Shown piece after piece: positions 6,662 through 16,670 of a DNA stretch of 63,560 nucleotides. Position 1 is the first letter of the stretch. Each line of letters starts with the position of its first letter. The stretch comes from Burkholderiaceae bacterium (GTDB taxonomy: Bacteria; Pseudomonadota; Gammaproteobacteria; Burkholderiales; Burkholderiaceae_E). The stretch spans positions 1 to 63,560 of the forward strand of contig JAJTYR010000018.1 in assembly GCA_021463505.1 (NCBI GenBank), in the 5' to 3' direction. The notes under the pieces were generated by a model. The model was not told the DNA's origin and did not search any database. It worked only from the letters and a program-made list of their open reading frames with translations. The translations under genes were made by a program, and so were the position numbers.

Positions 6662-7030
6662 ATGCACGACCGACCGGACGCCGCCGATCCGCTGCGCGAG
6701 CTGGCGCTGGCGCTGCGCCGATTCGCCGACGAGCGAGACTGGGAGCAGTTTCACGCGCCGAAGAACCTGGCTGCGGCGCTCAGCGTCGAGGCTGCGGAGT
6801 TGCTCGAACACTTCCAGTGGATGACCGAGGACGCGTCGCGCGAGCTCCCCCCGGAGACGCTCGCGCAGGTCGGCGAAGAGATGGCCGACGTGCTGCTCTA
6901 CCTGGTGCGGCTGGCCGACAAGCTCGACGTCGACCTGGTGCAGGCGGCCCGGCGCAAGATGCAGCTCAATGCGCAGAAATATCCAGTGGAGCGCGCCCGC
7001 GGGTCCAGCCGCAAGTACACGCAAATCTAG
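6662..7030 (+). CDS. MazG-like nucleotide pyrophosphohydrolase (RS21-C6 type)
   Basis: A 122-residue all-alpha NTP pyrophosphatase, expected to hydrolyse (d)NTPs, often dCTP or modified nucleotides, to NMP and PPi. DPLRELALALRRFADERDWEQFHAPKNLAAALSVEAAELLEHFQW carries the EAAE metal-binding motif; EEMADVLLYLVRLADKLDVDL gives the second acidic ExxD motif. ATG 6662 is used: the longer frame from 6575 adds only the tandem-repeat-encoded ADPLT stretch. Its stop shares the palindrome CTAG (7027-7030) with the stop of the convergent gene. It probably cleans the nucleotide pool. Confidence 0.87.
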   Translation: MHDRPDAADPLRELALALRRFADERDWEQFHAPKNLAAALSVEAAELLEHFQWMTEDASRELPPETLAQVGEEMADVLLYLVRLADKLDVDLVQAARRKMQLNAQKYPVERARGSSRKYTQI

Positions 7031-7878
7031 CCGCGCTGTTCCGGCGGTGGGCCCGCGAACAGCGCATTGAGCATCTGCCCCGAGGCGGCGCCCGCGAAGC
7101 CGTCGAAACGTCCCTGCTCGACGATCGTGCGCGTCGCGTTGATCATTCCCGCCCAGGCGGCGCGGGCCAGCGCACCGCCCACGCTCACGCGTCGCACGCC
7201 GAGTGCGGCGATGTCGCGCATCGTGAGTTCGCTCGCCGCCCCGACCAGCAGGTTGACCGGTTTCGGCGCGACGGCGGCCACCACCGCCGCGATCTGCTCG
7301 CGGCTGCGGATTCCCGGGGCATAGAGGCAGTCGGCGCCGGCGTTGGCGTAGGCCTTCAGCCGGGCGATCGTCTCGTCGAGATCCGGGCGACCGACGATGA
7401 AGCACTCCGCGCGCCCGACGAGCAGCGCTTCGCCGCCGGTCCGGTCGATCGCATCGCGCGCCGCGCGCACGCGGGCCACCGCGTCGTCGAGCGCGCGCAA
7501 CGGCTGTGCCGGATCACCGGTCGAGTCCTCGATCGACAGGCCCGCCACGCCGGTCTGCACCGCCAGCCGCACGCTCTCCGCGACGCCGGCGGGATCGGGT
7601 GCGAAGCCGCTCTCGAAGTCGGCGTTCACCGGCACGTCGGTCGCCTCGACCAGCGCGGCCAGGTGCGCGAGGACCTCGTCGCGCGGCATCGACCCGTCGG
7701 CGCCGCCCCGGCTCCACGCGAAACCGGAACTCGTGCTCGCGAGTGCGCTGAAGCCGAGCCCCTGCAGGTAGCGTGCGCTGCCGATGTCCCACGGGTTGGG
7801 AATGACGAAGCAGCCGCTCTGGTGCAACTGGTGGAAGCTGCGCCGTTTGTCGGCGACGCTGGGGCGGATGCGAGTCAT
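7027..7878 (-). CDS. isocitrate lyase/PEP mutase family enzyme
   Basis: A 283-residue TIM-barrel protein of the PEP mutase/oxaloacetate decarboxylase/methylisocitrate-lyase superfamily, which makes or breaks C-C or P-C bonds next to carboxylates with Mg2+. Motifs seen are FVIPNPWDIGSARYLQGLGF, ALASTSSGFAWSRG, the metal-binding VNADFESGFA (D and E), LSIEDSTGD and DCLYAPGIRS. It lacks the KKCGH motif of true isocitrate lyases. It is related to the many uncharacterised oxaloacetate hydrolase-like members, so the exact reaction is open. It is convergent with the MazG-like gene and shares its stop palindrome. Confidence 0.85.
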   Translation of the reverse strand: MTRIRPSVADKRRSFHQLHQSGCFVIPNPWDIGSARYLQGLGFSALASTSSGFAWSRGGADGSMPRDEVLAHLAALVEATDVPVNADFESGFAPDPAGVAESVRLAVQTGVAGLSIEDSTGDPAQPLRALDDAVARVRAARDAIDRTGGEALLVGRAECFIVGRPDLDETIARLKAYANAGADCLYAPGIRSREQIAAVVAAVAPKPVNLLVGAASELTMRDIAALGVRRVSVGGALARAAWAGMINATRTIVEQGRFDGFAGAASGQMLNALFAGPPPEQRG

Positions 7879-7939
7879 GCGGAGATCTCCTGGACGTCGA
7901 TGGCCGGCGCCGCTCGGCCGCGCGTGGCTGGCGGTTGCC

Positions 7940-8326
7940 TCACGCGCGCTTCGCGAGCCACGCGAAACCGGTGAACAGCGCGAGCCACACGCCGGTGCGC
8001 AGGATCATCGCGCGCACGCTCTCGACGGCGACTGCGCCGCCGCGCGCGTACAGCCACGCGATCGCCGCCAGCACGACGAGGTTGAGTGCGAAGATGGCGA
8101 ACGCCGCGCGCCTGCCCCAGCCGACGCTGCGCCACGCGACGATGCCGGCGGCGATGTAGACGGCGCCCATGGCGACGTTGTAGACGAGCAGCGGCTCGAA
8201 GACGACGTATCCCGGGTCCGAGCCGGTCAGGACGCGCGTGCCGGCGACCAGCGTCGCGAGGCCGAAGAGCAGCGCCACGAACACCAGCACGAGGTGGACG
8301 GTTCGCATCGATCGGGGCACGGGCAT
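7940..8326 (-). CDS. small four-helix membrane protein of unknown function
   Basis: A 128-residue protein with four predicted membrane segments: VHLVLVFVALLFGLATLVAG, LLVYNVAMGAVYIAAGIVAW, AAFAIFALNLVVLAAIAWLY and ILRTGVWLALFTGFAWLA. No catalytic motif or known family signature is recognised. An alternative start is the ATG at 8308 (MRTVHLVL), which would drop six residues; neither has a strong ribosome-binding site. It lies on the minus strand between a CoA ligase and a PEP-mutase-family gene without clear coupling to either. Confidence 0.65.
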   Translation of the reverse strand: MPVPRSMRTVHLVLVFVALLFGLATLVAGTRVLTGSDPGYVVFEPLLVYNVAMGAVYIAAGIVAWRSVGWGRRAAFAIFALNLVVLAAIAWLYARGGAVAVESVRAMILRTGVWLALFTGFAWLAKRA

Positions 8327-8428
8327 GGGGGCAGCTTCGGCCGCCGGATGCCCCGAGTCAACCGAGACCCTGCTGGCGTGCGCGGCGTTGCCGTGCGGCC
8401 GTGCAGATCCGGTGCGGACTGCCTGCAG

Positions 8429-9955
8429 TCACCCGGATTTCCTGCTCGCGTGTTTTTCACGCAGCACGCGCTTGAGCAGCTTGCCTGCCGGATTGCGCGG
8501 CAGCGGCTCGTCGGTGAGGATGAGCCGCTTCGGGATCTTGTACTTGGCGAGCCTGTCGCTGCAGTGTGCAACGATCTCGTCGAGCGTGAGCGCCTGGCCT
8601 TCCCCGGGCCGCACGATCGCGCAGACGGCTTCGCCCCAGACCGGGTCGGGAACGCCGATGACGGCGACCTCGGCGCACTGCGGCAGTTCGGACAGAACGC
8701 TTTCCACTTCGGCCGGATAGATGTTCTCGCCACCGGAGATGACAAGGTCCTTCTTGCGCTCGACGATGTAGAGATAGCCTTCCTCGTCGAGCCGTCCGAG
8801 GTCTCCGGTGTAGAGCCAGCCGTCGCGCAGCGTCTCGGCCGTGGCCTGCGGGTTCTTCCAGTATTCGCGCATCACGTGTGGGCCGCGGATGATGATCTCA
8901 CCGATTTCGCCGGGCGCGACGTCGCGGCTGCGCGCATCGACGACGCGGATGTCGGTGTGGAACATGGGCAGACCGGTCGAACCCGCCTTGTCCAGCGCAC
9001 GCTCCGGACTGAGCACCGCCGCGCCGCCCGAGCATTCGGTGAGGCCATAGACCTGCTGGATGGCGATACCGTGCGTCGCCCAGGCCTGGATCAGCGGCAC
9101 GGGTACCGGCGCGGTGCCGCACAGGGCCCAGCGCACCGACGAGAGGTCGAACTCGCCGAGCGTGGGTACCCGCAACATGAAGTGCAGCATTGCAGGCACG
9201 GCGAGGAAGGAATTGATCTTTCGATTCTGCAGGGATCCGAGAAAGCCTGCCGGGTCGAAGGCCTTCATCAGCACCGTGGTCGCGCCGATGTGGGTGGCGA
9301 TCACGACGTAGATCAGCGCACCGATGTGAAACAGCGGCAGCGCGACGAGCACGCGGTCTCCCGCGCGCCAGTCGGCGCTCATCTGCACCGTGCAGGAGTC
9401 GTAGAAGAGATTGTCGTGCGTGAGTACCGCACCCTTGGGCTTGCCGGTGGTGCCGGAGGTGAACATGAGGACGAGCGCATCGTCACCCTGGCCCACGGGG
9501 TCGGGCTCGGCGTCGGACGCTGCGGCGGTGAGTTCCGCGTAGGCCGGGTCGCCGGCGGGGGCGTCACCGACCGCAATGCAGGTCGTCGCGGTGATGCTGC
9601 CGCGCAGCGCCGCCACCGTCTGCGCGTACTCGGTGCCGTAGACGAGCATGCCGATGCCGGCATCGTTGGCGATGAACGCGAGCTCCGGTGCCGTCAGCCG
9701 CCAGTTGAGCGGCACCACGATGGCGCCGATCTTGGCGAGACCGAAGAAGCAATCGACGAATTCCGGAGAGTTCGCCATCAACAGGCCGACGCGATCGCCC
9801 TGTCCGACCCCCAGCCCGGCGAAGGCGTGCGCGGCGCGGTTGGCGCGTGCGTTGCACTCCCTGTAGCTCGGCTCGAGCCCTTCGAAGACGAGACCGACCC
9901 GGTTCGGATCGAGTTGCGCGCGCTTGGCCAGGAACAAGCCGATATTGGTCTGCAT
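8429..9955 (-). CDS. acyl-CoA ligase (AMP-forming), medium/long-chain or aryl type
   Basis: A 508-residue ANL-superfamily enzyme joining a carboxylic acid to CoA through an acyl-adenylate. The phosphate loop is MFTSGTTGKPKG (about 164-175), followed by LFHIGALIY, the adenine-binding QVYGLTECSG, the hinge YTGDLGRLDEEGYLYIVERKKDLVISGGENIYPAEVE, and the C-terminal catalytic lysine in NPAGKLLKRVLR (Lys492). A CCTCCTTT complement gives AAAGGAGG just before its ATG. It is transcribed after a quinone-oxidoreductase-like gene on the same strand, 75 nt downstream. It is one of four CoA ligases within 31 kb; the substrate is not identifiable. Confidence 0.93.
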   Translation of the reverse strand: MQTNIGLFLAKRAQLDPNRVGLVFEGLEPSYRECNARANRAAHAFAGLGVGQGDRVGLLMANSPEFVDCFFGLAKIGAIVVPLNWRLTAPELAFIANDAGIGMLVYGTEYAQTVAALRGSITATTCIAVGDAPAGDPAYAELTAAASDAEPDPVGQGDDALVLMFTSGTTGKPKGAVLTHDNLFYDSCTVQMSADWRAGDRVLVALPLFHIGALIYVVIATHIGATTVLMKAFDPAGFLGSLQNRKINSFLAVPAMLHFMLRVPTLGEFDLSSVRWALCGTAPVPVPLIQAWATHGIAIQQVYGLTECSGGAAVLSPERALDKAGSTGLPMFHTDIRVVDARSRDVAPGEIGEIIIRGPHVMREYWKNPQATAETLRDGWLYTGDLGRLDEEGYLYIVERKKDLVISGGENIYPAEVESVLSELPQCAEVAVIGVPDPVWGEAVCAIVRPGEGQALTLDEIVAHCSDRLAKYKIPKRLILTDEPLPRNPAGKLLKRVLREKHASRKSG

Positions 9956-10030
9956 GGCTGAACCTCCTTTGCTGAAGAAGTCATCGTGCTCCGGTGCGGT
10001 GCCGATCCCGTTGCGACGTGCGCTGCCCGC

Positions 10031-11059
10031 TCAGGGAGCCAACAGCACCTTGCCCGGAAGATCGAGCACCGGCGGCAGCCCGCGCGGCGTATCGCCGAGC
10101 GGCACGCGCGCGGCGATCTGCGTGCGCCACGTGCCGTCCAGGAAGCGGCGTTGCGCCTCCTGCGTGGCACGTGCGCGCGTCACGGGGTCGGCGGCGCCGA
10201 ACCAGCGGCTGAGCCAGAAACCTTCGATGCCCTTTCCCTGGAAGACGAACGAACGCATGTCCGGCAGGCAGGGGCCCCTGGCGGAGAGGATTCCGTAGGA
10301 GATCCACCGGCTGTGCGAAGGCATGGCCAGGAAGATGTCGGCCGCGAGCTGGTCGCCGACGGCATCGAACAGGACGCGCGGCTTTCGGGCGCGCAGGACG
10401 CTGGCGAGTTGTCCGGCGAAGCCGGGCGCGCTGCTGGCGAGCACCTCCGCGGCGCCCAGTTCCTGCAGCGACCCGATGGCGTCGGGTTTGCGCACGATCG
10501 CGATCGGCGCGATGTCACGCTCGCGCGCCAACGGGATCATCATGCGGCCGAGTTGCGAACCCGCCGCCGTCAGGACGACGGCGTTCACCCCGAGGCGGGC
10601 GGCGATGTCGATCATCGTGATCGCGGTGAGAGGATTGACCAGGAGCGCCGCGGCGTCCTCATCCCGCAACTCGTCGTCGACGGCGACGCAGGACGCGGCA
10701 TCGGCCAACGCGTAGTCGGCCCAGGCGCCCGACGCGCTCGCCAGGAAGCTCACGCGGCGCGCGTTCAGTGCCGCCGCCCGAGGGTCGCCGGCGGCGACCA
10801 CGACGCCGGTGCCCTCGAAGCCCGCCGGCGTGCCCCGCGCGCGTGGCTGACCGTATGTGCCGGCGATGTACAGCAGATCCGACGGGTTGATCGGCGACAG
10901 CGCGACTCTTACGAGTACCTGGCCGGGCCCGGGGCGTGGTACCGGAACCCGTTGCAGCGCGACGAGCCCGGTCAGGGCGGGGGGCGCGACACCTGCCAGC
11001 GCGCTGGCGTAGCCCGCCTGCAGCAGTACGAGAGCCTGCATGTCGTCCGGTAGCGTCAT
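10031..11059 (-). CDS. MDR-family NADPH:quinone oxidoreductase / enoyl reductase-like
   Basis: A 342-residue medium-chain dehydrogenase/reductase without zinc ligands. It has the GroES-like front VRVALSPINPSDLLYIAGTYG, FEGTGVVVAAG, and the nucleotide-binding AVVLTAAGSQLGRMMIPLARE in place of the classic GxGxxG; ILFDAVGDQLA-type sequence follows (read VLFDAVGDQLA). Relatives reduce quinones or 2-enoyl thioesters. ATG 11059 is used, as the open frame continuing to 12100 is the shadow of livH. It is divergent from livH, sharing the control region with the palindrome at 11134-11147, and leads the two-gene minus unit ending in a CoA ligase. Confidence 0.85.
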   Translation of the reverse strand: MTLPDDMQALVLLQAGYASALAGVAPPALTGLVALQRVPVPRPGPGQVLVRVALSPINPSDLLYIAGTYGQPRARGTPAGFEGTGVVVAAGDPRAAALNARRVSFLASASGAWADYALADAASCVAVDDELRDEDAAALLVNPLTAITMIDIAARLGVNAVVLTAAGSQLGRMMIPLARERDIAPIAIVRKPDAIGSLQELGAAEVLASSAPGFAGQLASVLRARKPRVLFDAVGDQLAADIFLAMPSHSRWISYGILSARGPCLPDMRSFVFQGKGIEGFWLSRWFGAADPVTRARATQEAQRRFLDGTWRTQIAARVPLGDTPRGLPPVLDLPGKVLLAP

Positions 11060-11133
11060 CGAGTTTTCCCGTGTCCGCCTCGCCCGGCACCGGCCAGCGC
11101 CGAAACGGGCGCTGGCACCCTCGGTCGGGCATT

Positions 11134-11147
11134 GTATTGAACAATAC
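11134..11147. promoter_or_regulatory. palindromic operator candidate between QOR-like gene and livH
   Basis: GTATTGAACAATAC is a perfect 6+6 palindrome (spacer AA) in the 174-nt divergent intergenic region 11060-11233. It is followed by CTTGAAAACTGAG. The same arrangement, with 20 of 23 positions identical, occurs at 21943-21965 in the other divergent control region of this cluster. TTGAAC (11137-11142) could be a -35 for livH, with no perfect -10 at 17 nt; TATAAA lies at 11164-11169. A TetR-type repressor, encoded at 27238, is the likely ligand by inference. Confidence 0.6.
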
Positions 11148-11233
11148 TTGAAAACTGAGGAACTATAAAGTAGGCTCGCATCAGCAGGCTCGCAACGATC
11201 AGACCGGGCACGGCGGACCTTCGGGGCAGCGAG

Positions 11234-12121
11234 ATGGGGGGGTGGAGCGATTTCGCGCAGATGCTCGTCGGCGGCACGGCCATCGGCTGTATCTACGCCA
11301 TCGTCGCGCTCGGGTTCGTGCTGATCTACAAGGCCAGCGAGATCATCAATTTCGCCCAGGGCGACCTGATGATGCTGGGCGCCTTCCTCGGCTATACCTT
11401 CGTCGGCGTGCTCGGCCTGCCGTTCGTCGCGGGGCTGGCGCTCGCGGCCGCCTGCATGGCGCTGGCCGGCGCGGCGCTCGACCGCGTCGTGCTGCGCCCG
11501 ATGGTCGGTCAGCCGGTGTTTTCGATCGTGATCATCACCATCGGCATCGGCTTTCTGATTCGTGCAATGGTGACGATGCTGCCCGGATGGGGCACCGAGA
11601 CCCGCTCGATCGCCACGCCCTATGCCCGCGGCGTCACGGCGCTGGGCAGCGTCGTGATCGGCGACGAGTACCTCACGATCATCGCGGCGACGCTGATCCT
11701 GGTGCTCGTGCTCTACGGTTTCTTCCGCTTCACGACGCTGGGCATTGCCATGCAGGCAACGTCGCAGAACCAGCTCGCCGCCTATCACGTCGGCATCCCG
11801 GTCAAGACCATTCTGTCGCGGATCTGGGCCATCAGCGCCGCCGCGGCGGCGCTGGCCGGCGTGCTGCTCGCCCCGGTGACCTTCGTGCACGTGAACATGG
11901 GTTTTATCGGGCTCAAGGCGTTCCCGGCCGCGGTGCTGGGCGGCTTCGGTTCGATTCCCGGTGCCATCGTCGGCGGGCTCGTCGTCGGCATCGCCGAAGC
12001 GCTGGCGGGCTTCTACCTGCCAGAAGGCTTCAAGAACGTCGCCGCCTACGTGCTGCTGCTGCTGGTGCTGGCGGTGCGCCCGCAAGGACTGTTCGGGCAA
12101 AGCGTCAGGAAGAAGGTCTGA
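11234..12121 (+). CDS. livH: branched-chain amino acid-type ABC transporter permease LivH
   Basis: A 295-residue integral membrane permease with about eight helices. Typical LivH stretches are GGTAIGCIYAIVALGFVLIY, SEIINFAQGDLMMLGAF, VLRPMVGQPVFSIVIITIGI and the C-terminal AFPAAVLGGFGSIPGAIVGG with the EAA-like coupling region. HAAT-family systems import branched-chain amino acids but, in Burkholderiales, often aromatic or other carboxylic acids. It is first gene of livH-livM-livG-livF-ligase-binding protein. Its ATG lies 174 nt from the divergent QOR-like gene. Confidence 0.93.
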   Translation: MGGWSDFAQMLVGGTAIGCIYAIVALGFVLIYKASEIINFAQGDLMMLGAFLGYTFVGVLGLPFVAGLALAAACMALAGAALDRVVLRPMVGQPVFSIVIITIGIGFLIRAMVTMLPGWGTETRSIATPYARGVTALGSVVIGDEYLTIIAATLILVLVLYGFFRFTTLGIAMQATSQNQLAAYHVGIPVKTILSRIWAISAAAAALAGVLLAPVTFVHVNMGFIGLKAFPAAVLGGFGSIPGAIVGGLVVGIAEALAGFYLPEGFKNVAAYVLLLLVLAVRPQGLFGQSVRKKV

Positions 12122-12125
12122 GTCG

Positions 12126-13202
12126 ATGTACGTGCCGATGCGGACCCGCTACGAGCAGGACATCCGCCTGTTCGATGACCGCGCGACAGTGGTCTCGTAC
12201 GCGCTGCTGGCCGCCGTGGCACTGCTCGCGCCGGCCCTGCTGAGCGAGTACCTGCTGTCGCAATTGAGCTTCGTCGCGATCTACGCCATCGCCGGCGTCG
12301 GGATGATGCTGCTGATCGGTTACGCCGGGCAGATCTCGCTCGGTCACGCCGCCTTTCTCGCCGTCGGCGCCTATACCGAGGCGATCCTGCGCGCCCAGGG
12401 GTTGCCGTTCATGCTCACACTGCCGGCGGCCGGTGCGATCGCCGGAACGCTCAGCCTGGCACTGGCGCTGCTCACGGCGCGGCTGGCCGGCGTCTATCTG
12501 GCGATCGGCACGCTTGCGTTCGCCTTCATCGTCGAGGAAGTGCTGACCCGCTGGGAGACGCTCACCCGAGGCAGTCTCGGCATGACGGTCGAGGGCATTC
12601 GGTTCGGGCCGCTGGCGCTCGATGCCGAATGGCAGTTCTATTACGTCTGCCTCGTCGTTCTGGTCGCGGTGCTGCTGGGTGCGATCAATCTGCTGCGTTC
12701 GCGCAGCGGCCGTGCACTCACGGCGATCCGCGACAGCGAGATTCCGGCGCGCAGCCTGGGCGTCAATCTCGCCCTGTACAAGGCGGTCGTGCTGGCCGTG
12801 AGCGCAGCGCTCACGGGTCTTGCGGGTGCCTTGTACGCGCACAAGATCCAGTTCATCACGCCCGACCAGTTCACCATCATGAACTCGGTCGAACTGCTCG
12901 TGCTGGTCGTCGTCGGTGGCCTGGGCTCGCTGCACGGCGCGGTGCTGGGCGCAGCCTTCATCGTCATGCTGCCGCAGTTCATCATCGTGGTGCGCGAGAC
13001 GCTGGCGATCAGCTCGGCGTACCAGACGGGACTCGACGCCGGTGCCTACGGGCTGCTGCTGGTGCTGTTCACGCTGTTCGAGCCGCAGGGGCTGTACGGG
13101 CGCTGGGTCAAGATCAAAGCCTACCTGGATCTGTTCCCCTTCTACCGCAGGGCGAGCTTTCGCCGTCAGCGTCTGTATCACCGATCGGAGCAGCTGCGAT
13201 GA
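12126..13202 (+). CDS. livM: branched-chain amino acid-type ABC transporter permease LivM
   Basis: A 358-residue second permease. Markers are YAIAGVGMMLLIGYAGQISLGHAAF (the LivM signature), LYLAIGTLAFAFIVEE-type sequence (read VYLAIGTLAFAFIVEEVL), SRSGRALTAIRDSEIPARSLGVN and VVVGGLGSLHGAVLGAAFIVMLPQ. About 40 hydrophilic residues precede the first helix. A basic tail (YRRASFRRQRLYHRSEQLR) ends it. ATG 12126 is 4 nt after the livH stop. The stop overlaps livG by 4 nt, so subunits are translationally coupled. Confidence 0.93.
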   Translation: MYVPMRTRYEQDIRLFDDRATVVSYALLAAVALLAPALLSEYLLSQLSFVAIYAIAGVGMMLLIGYAGQISLGHAAFLAVGAYTEAILRAQGLPFMLTLPAAGAIAGTLSLALALLTARLAGVYLAIGTLAFAFIVEEVLTRWETLTRGSLGMTVEGIRFGPLALDAEWQFYYVCLVVLVAVLLGAINLLRSRSGRALTAIRDSEIPARSLGVNLALYKAVVLAVSAALTGLAGALYAHKIQFITPDQFTIMNSVELLVLVVVGGLGSLHGAVLGAAFIVMLPQFIIVVRETLAISSAYQTGLDAGAYGLLLVLFTLFEPQGLYGRWVKIKAYLDLFPFYRRASFRRQRLYHRSEQLR

Positions 13203-13949
13203 GCCTGCTCGAGGTGCGCAGGCTCGGGCGCAGCTTCGGCGGCATCGAGGCCCTGCGCGACGTGAGTCTCGCGGTCGACGAAGGCGAGATCTTCTCCATT
13301 ATCGGCCCGAACGGAGCGGGCAAGACGACGCTGTTCAACCTGGTGAGTCGTGTCCATGACGTCGACCGGGGGGAAATCCTGCTCGCAGGTCTCGACATCA
13401 CCCGGGTCGCACCGCATCGCGTGGCGGCGCTTGGCATCGCGCGGACGTTTCAGAATATCGAACTGTTCGAGCGTTCGACGGTGCTCGCCAACCTGCTGGT
13501 CGGGCGTCACTGCCGGGGGAGCGCCGCGCCGCTGGCCGAGCTCTTCTTTACTGCGGCCAACCGCCGGGCCGAGATCGCGCACCGCGACAAGGTCGAGGCG
13601 ATCATCGACCTGCTCGATCTGCAGGCGCACCGCGACGCGCCGGTCGGCTCGCTCGCCTACGGCATCCGCAAGGTCGTGGAGATCGGCCGCGCGCTGGCCG
13701 CCGAGCCGCGCATCCTGCTGCTCGACGAGCCGTCCTCGGGGCTCAATCCCGAGGAGACCGACGACATGTCGTTCTGGATCCGCGACATCCGCGACGACTT
13801 CGGCATCACCGTGCTGCTGATCGAGCACGACATGCGCCTCGTCGATGGAGTGTCCGATCGCGCGCTGGCGATGGACCGCGGCGCCGTACTCGCGATCGGA
13901 TTGCCGCAGCAGATCATGGCCGACCCGCGCGTGGTGGAGGCCTATCTTG

Positions 13950-13957
<8 letters not shown>
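13199..13957 (+). CDS. livG: ABC transporter ATP-binding protein LivG
   Basis: A 252-residue ATPase. Walker A is GPNGAGKTT (about 38-46), the Q-loop RTFQNIELF, an ABC signature modified to SLAYGIRKVVEIGRAL, Walker B ILLLDEPSSGLNPEE, and the H-loop LIEHDM. The signature reads AYGIRK in place of the usual S-Y-G-x-Q/R. With LivF it powers import by the LivHM pore. It overlaps livM by 4 nt and livF by 8 nt. Confidence 0.94.
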
Positions 13958-14722
<765 letters not shown>

Positions 14723-14732
<10 letters not shown>

Positions 14733-16657
14733 GGCCGACCGACACGCCCGACGCCGGCTGGGCGCGCCATGGCCGCGGCCAGGAGATCGAGCCCGGGCCG
14801 GCGACGACGCTGGCCGCGGCCTTCCTCGCCGCCGTCGAACTGCGCGGCGAGCGCGTCGCGCTGCGGCACAAGGCGCGCGGCCTCTGGCGCTCGATCTCGT
14901 GGGGCGAATACGGCGAGCAGGTGCGGCGCATCGCGGCGGCGCTGATCGCCTCGGGCGTGGCGCGCGGCGACCGCGTCTGCATTCTCGGCGAGACCTGCCC
15001 CGAGTGGTTCTACGTCGACCAGGCGGTCATCACCTCGGGTGCGGTCTCGGTGGGCATCTACGCCACCAATGCGCCCGGGCAGGTGGCCCACGTGCTCGAC
15101 GATTGCGGCGCGCACGTGCTGTTCGTCGAGAACGAGGAGCAGCTCGACAAGGTCCTGCAGGTGCGCGAGCGGGTGCCGGCGCTCGGACACATCGTCGTCT
15201 TCGACATGGAAGGGCTGCGCGGCTTCGATGATCCGATGGTGACGAGTCTGGCCACCTTTGCCGAGCGGGGCGCGACCGAACTGGCGGCGCGGACCGCGCA
15301 ATGGCGCGCGCGCGCCGCGGCAGTGGCGCCCGGGGACACCGCGATCCTGATCTATACCTCGGGCACTACCGGAGCGCCGAAGGGGGCGATGATCAGTCAC
15401 GCCAATCTGGTGTTCCAGGCCGCTGCGCTGCACGCGGTCATGCCGTTCGGACCGGCCGACGAAATCCTGTCCTTCCTGCCGCTCAGTCACATCGCCGAGC
15501 GGCTGCTCAGCGCGCTGCGTCCGATCTTCCACGGCGCCATCGTCAACATCGCCGAGAATCAGGATACCGCGCCACAGAACATCCGCGAGATCTCGCCCAC
15601 CGTGTTCTTCGCCGTGCCGCGGCTGTGGGAGAAGTTCCATTCGCGGGTCGTGATCGCCGCGCGCGACGGCACGGCGTTCGAGCGGCTGGCCTTCGGGCTT
15701 GCGTTCGGCGCGGCCAGCCGGGTGCTCGCGCTGCGCGCGGCGGGCAAGCGCGTGCCGTTGTGGCTCGGGCTCGCGTGGCGGCTCGCCGACCGCACCGTCC
15801 TGCACCGCACGCGCAAGCTCATCGGCATGGAGCGCGCACGCTACGTCACCACGGGTGCTGCGCCGATCGCACCCGAACTGATCCGCTGGTATCTGGCGCT
15901 CGGCCTGGACATGAGGCAGGCCTACGGGATGACCGAGACCGCAGGTGTCGCCTCGCTGCCGCCCCCGCGCGTACGCCGGCCCGGCAGCGTCGGTGTGGCG
16001 CTGCCGGGCACCGAGATCCGGCTGTCGGAGGCGGGGGAGATTCTCGTGCGCGGGCCGCATGTCTTTGGCGGCTACTGGAACAACCCGGCCAGGACCGCCG
16101 AGGTGATGGTCGATGGCTGGTTGCACACCGGCGACATCGGGACGATGGACGAGGACGGCTTCATCCGCGTCGTCGACCGCCTGAAGGACATCCTCATCAC
16201 CTCGGGTGGCAAGAACGTGGCGCCGTCCGGGATCGAGAACGAGCTCAAGTTCAGTTCCTACATCGCCGACGCGGTGGTGATCGGCGAGGCGCGGCCGTAC
16301 CTGACGGCATTGGTGATGATCGACTACGAGAACGTCGCCCGCTACGCCCAGGACCACGCGATTCCGTTCACCGACTACGCCAGCCTGTGCGCGCACGAGG
16401 ACGTTCAGGCCCTCGTCGCCGCCGAGATCGAAGCGGTCAACGACCGCTTCGCACGCGTCGAGCAGATCAAGGCCTTTCGCGTGATCGACGTGCAGTTGAC
16501 CACCGAGGACGAGGAATTCACACCCACGCTCAAGCTCAAGCGCAATGTCGTGGCGCGCCGTCACGGGGCGCTGATCGACAGCATGTACGAGAGTGATCGT
16601 GAATCGGGTGCGATGAGTGGCGCGCGTGAACCGGGCGCCGTGGTCGAGGAGCAATGA
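14723..16657 (+). CDS. long-chain-type acyl-CoA ligase (FAA/FadD15-like, AMP-forming)
   Basis: A 644-residue AMP-forming ligase of the long-chain type with the extra insertion relative to ordinary FadD. Motifs are ILIYTSGTTGAPKGAMISH, LSFLPLSHIAERL, FFAVPRLWEKFHSRV (long-chain signature), QAYGMTETAG, HTGDIGTMDEDGFIRVVDRLKDILITSGGKNVAP and the C-terminal FTPTLKLKRNVV lysine. The GTG start overlaps livF by 10 nt. Lying between the transporter ATPase and its binding protein, it probably activates the imported acid, a common arrangement in Burkholderiales liv clusters. Confidence 0.92.
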
Positions 16658-16670
16658 AGAGGAGCAGACG

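Noticed and set aside
11060..12100. Extension of the QOR-like frame through livH on the minus strand
   Set aside because: livH has unambiguous permease motifs. The extension is Asp/Arg/His-rich shadow sequence crossing the promoter region.
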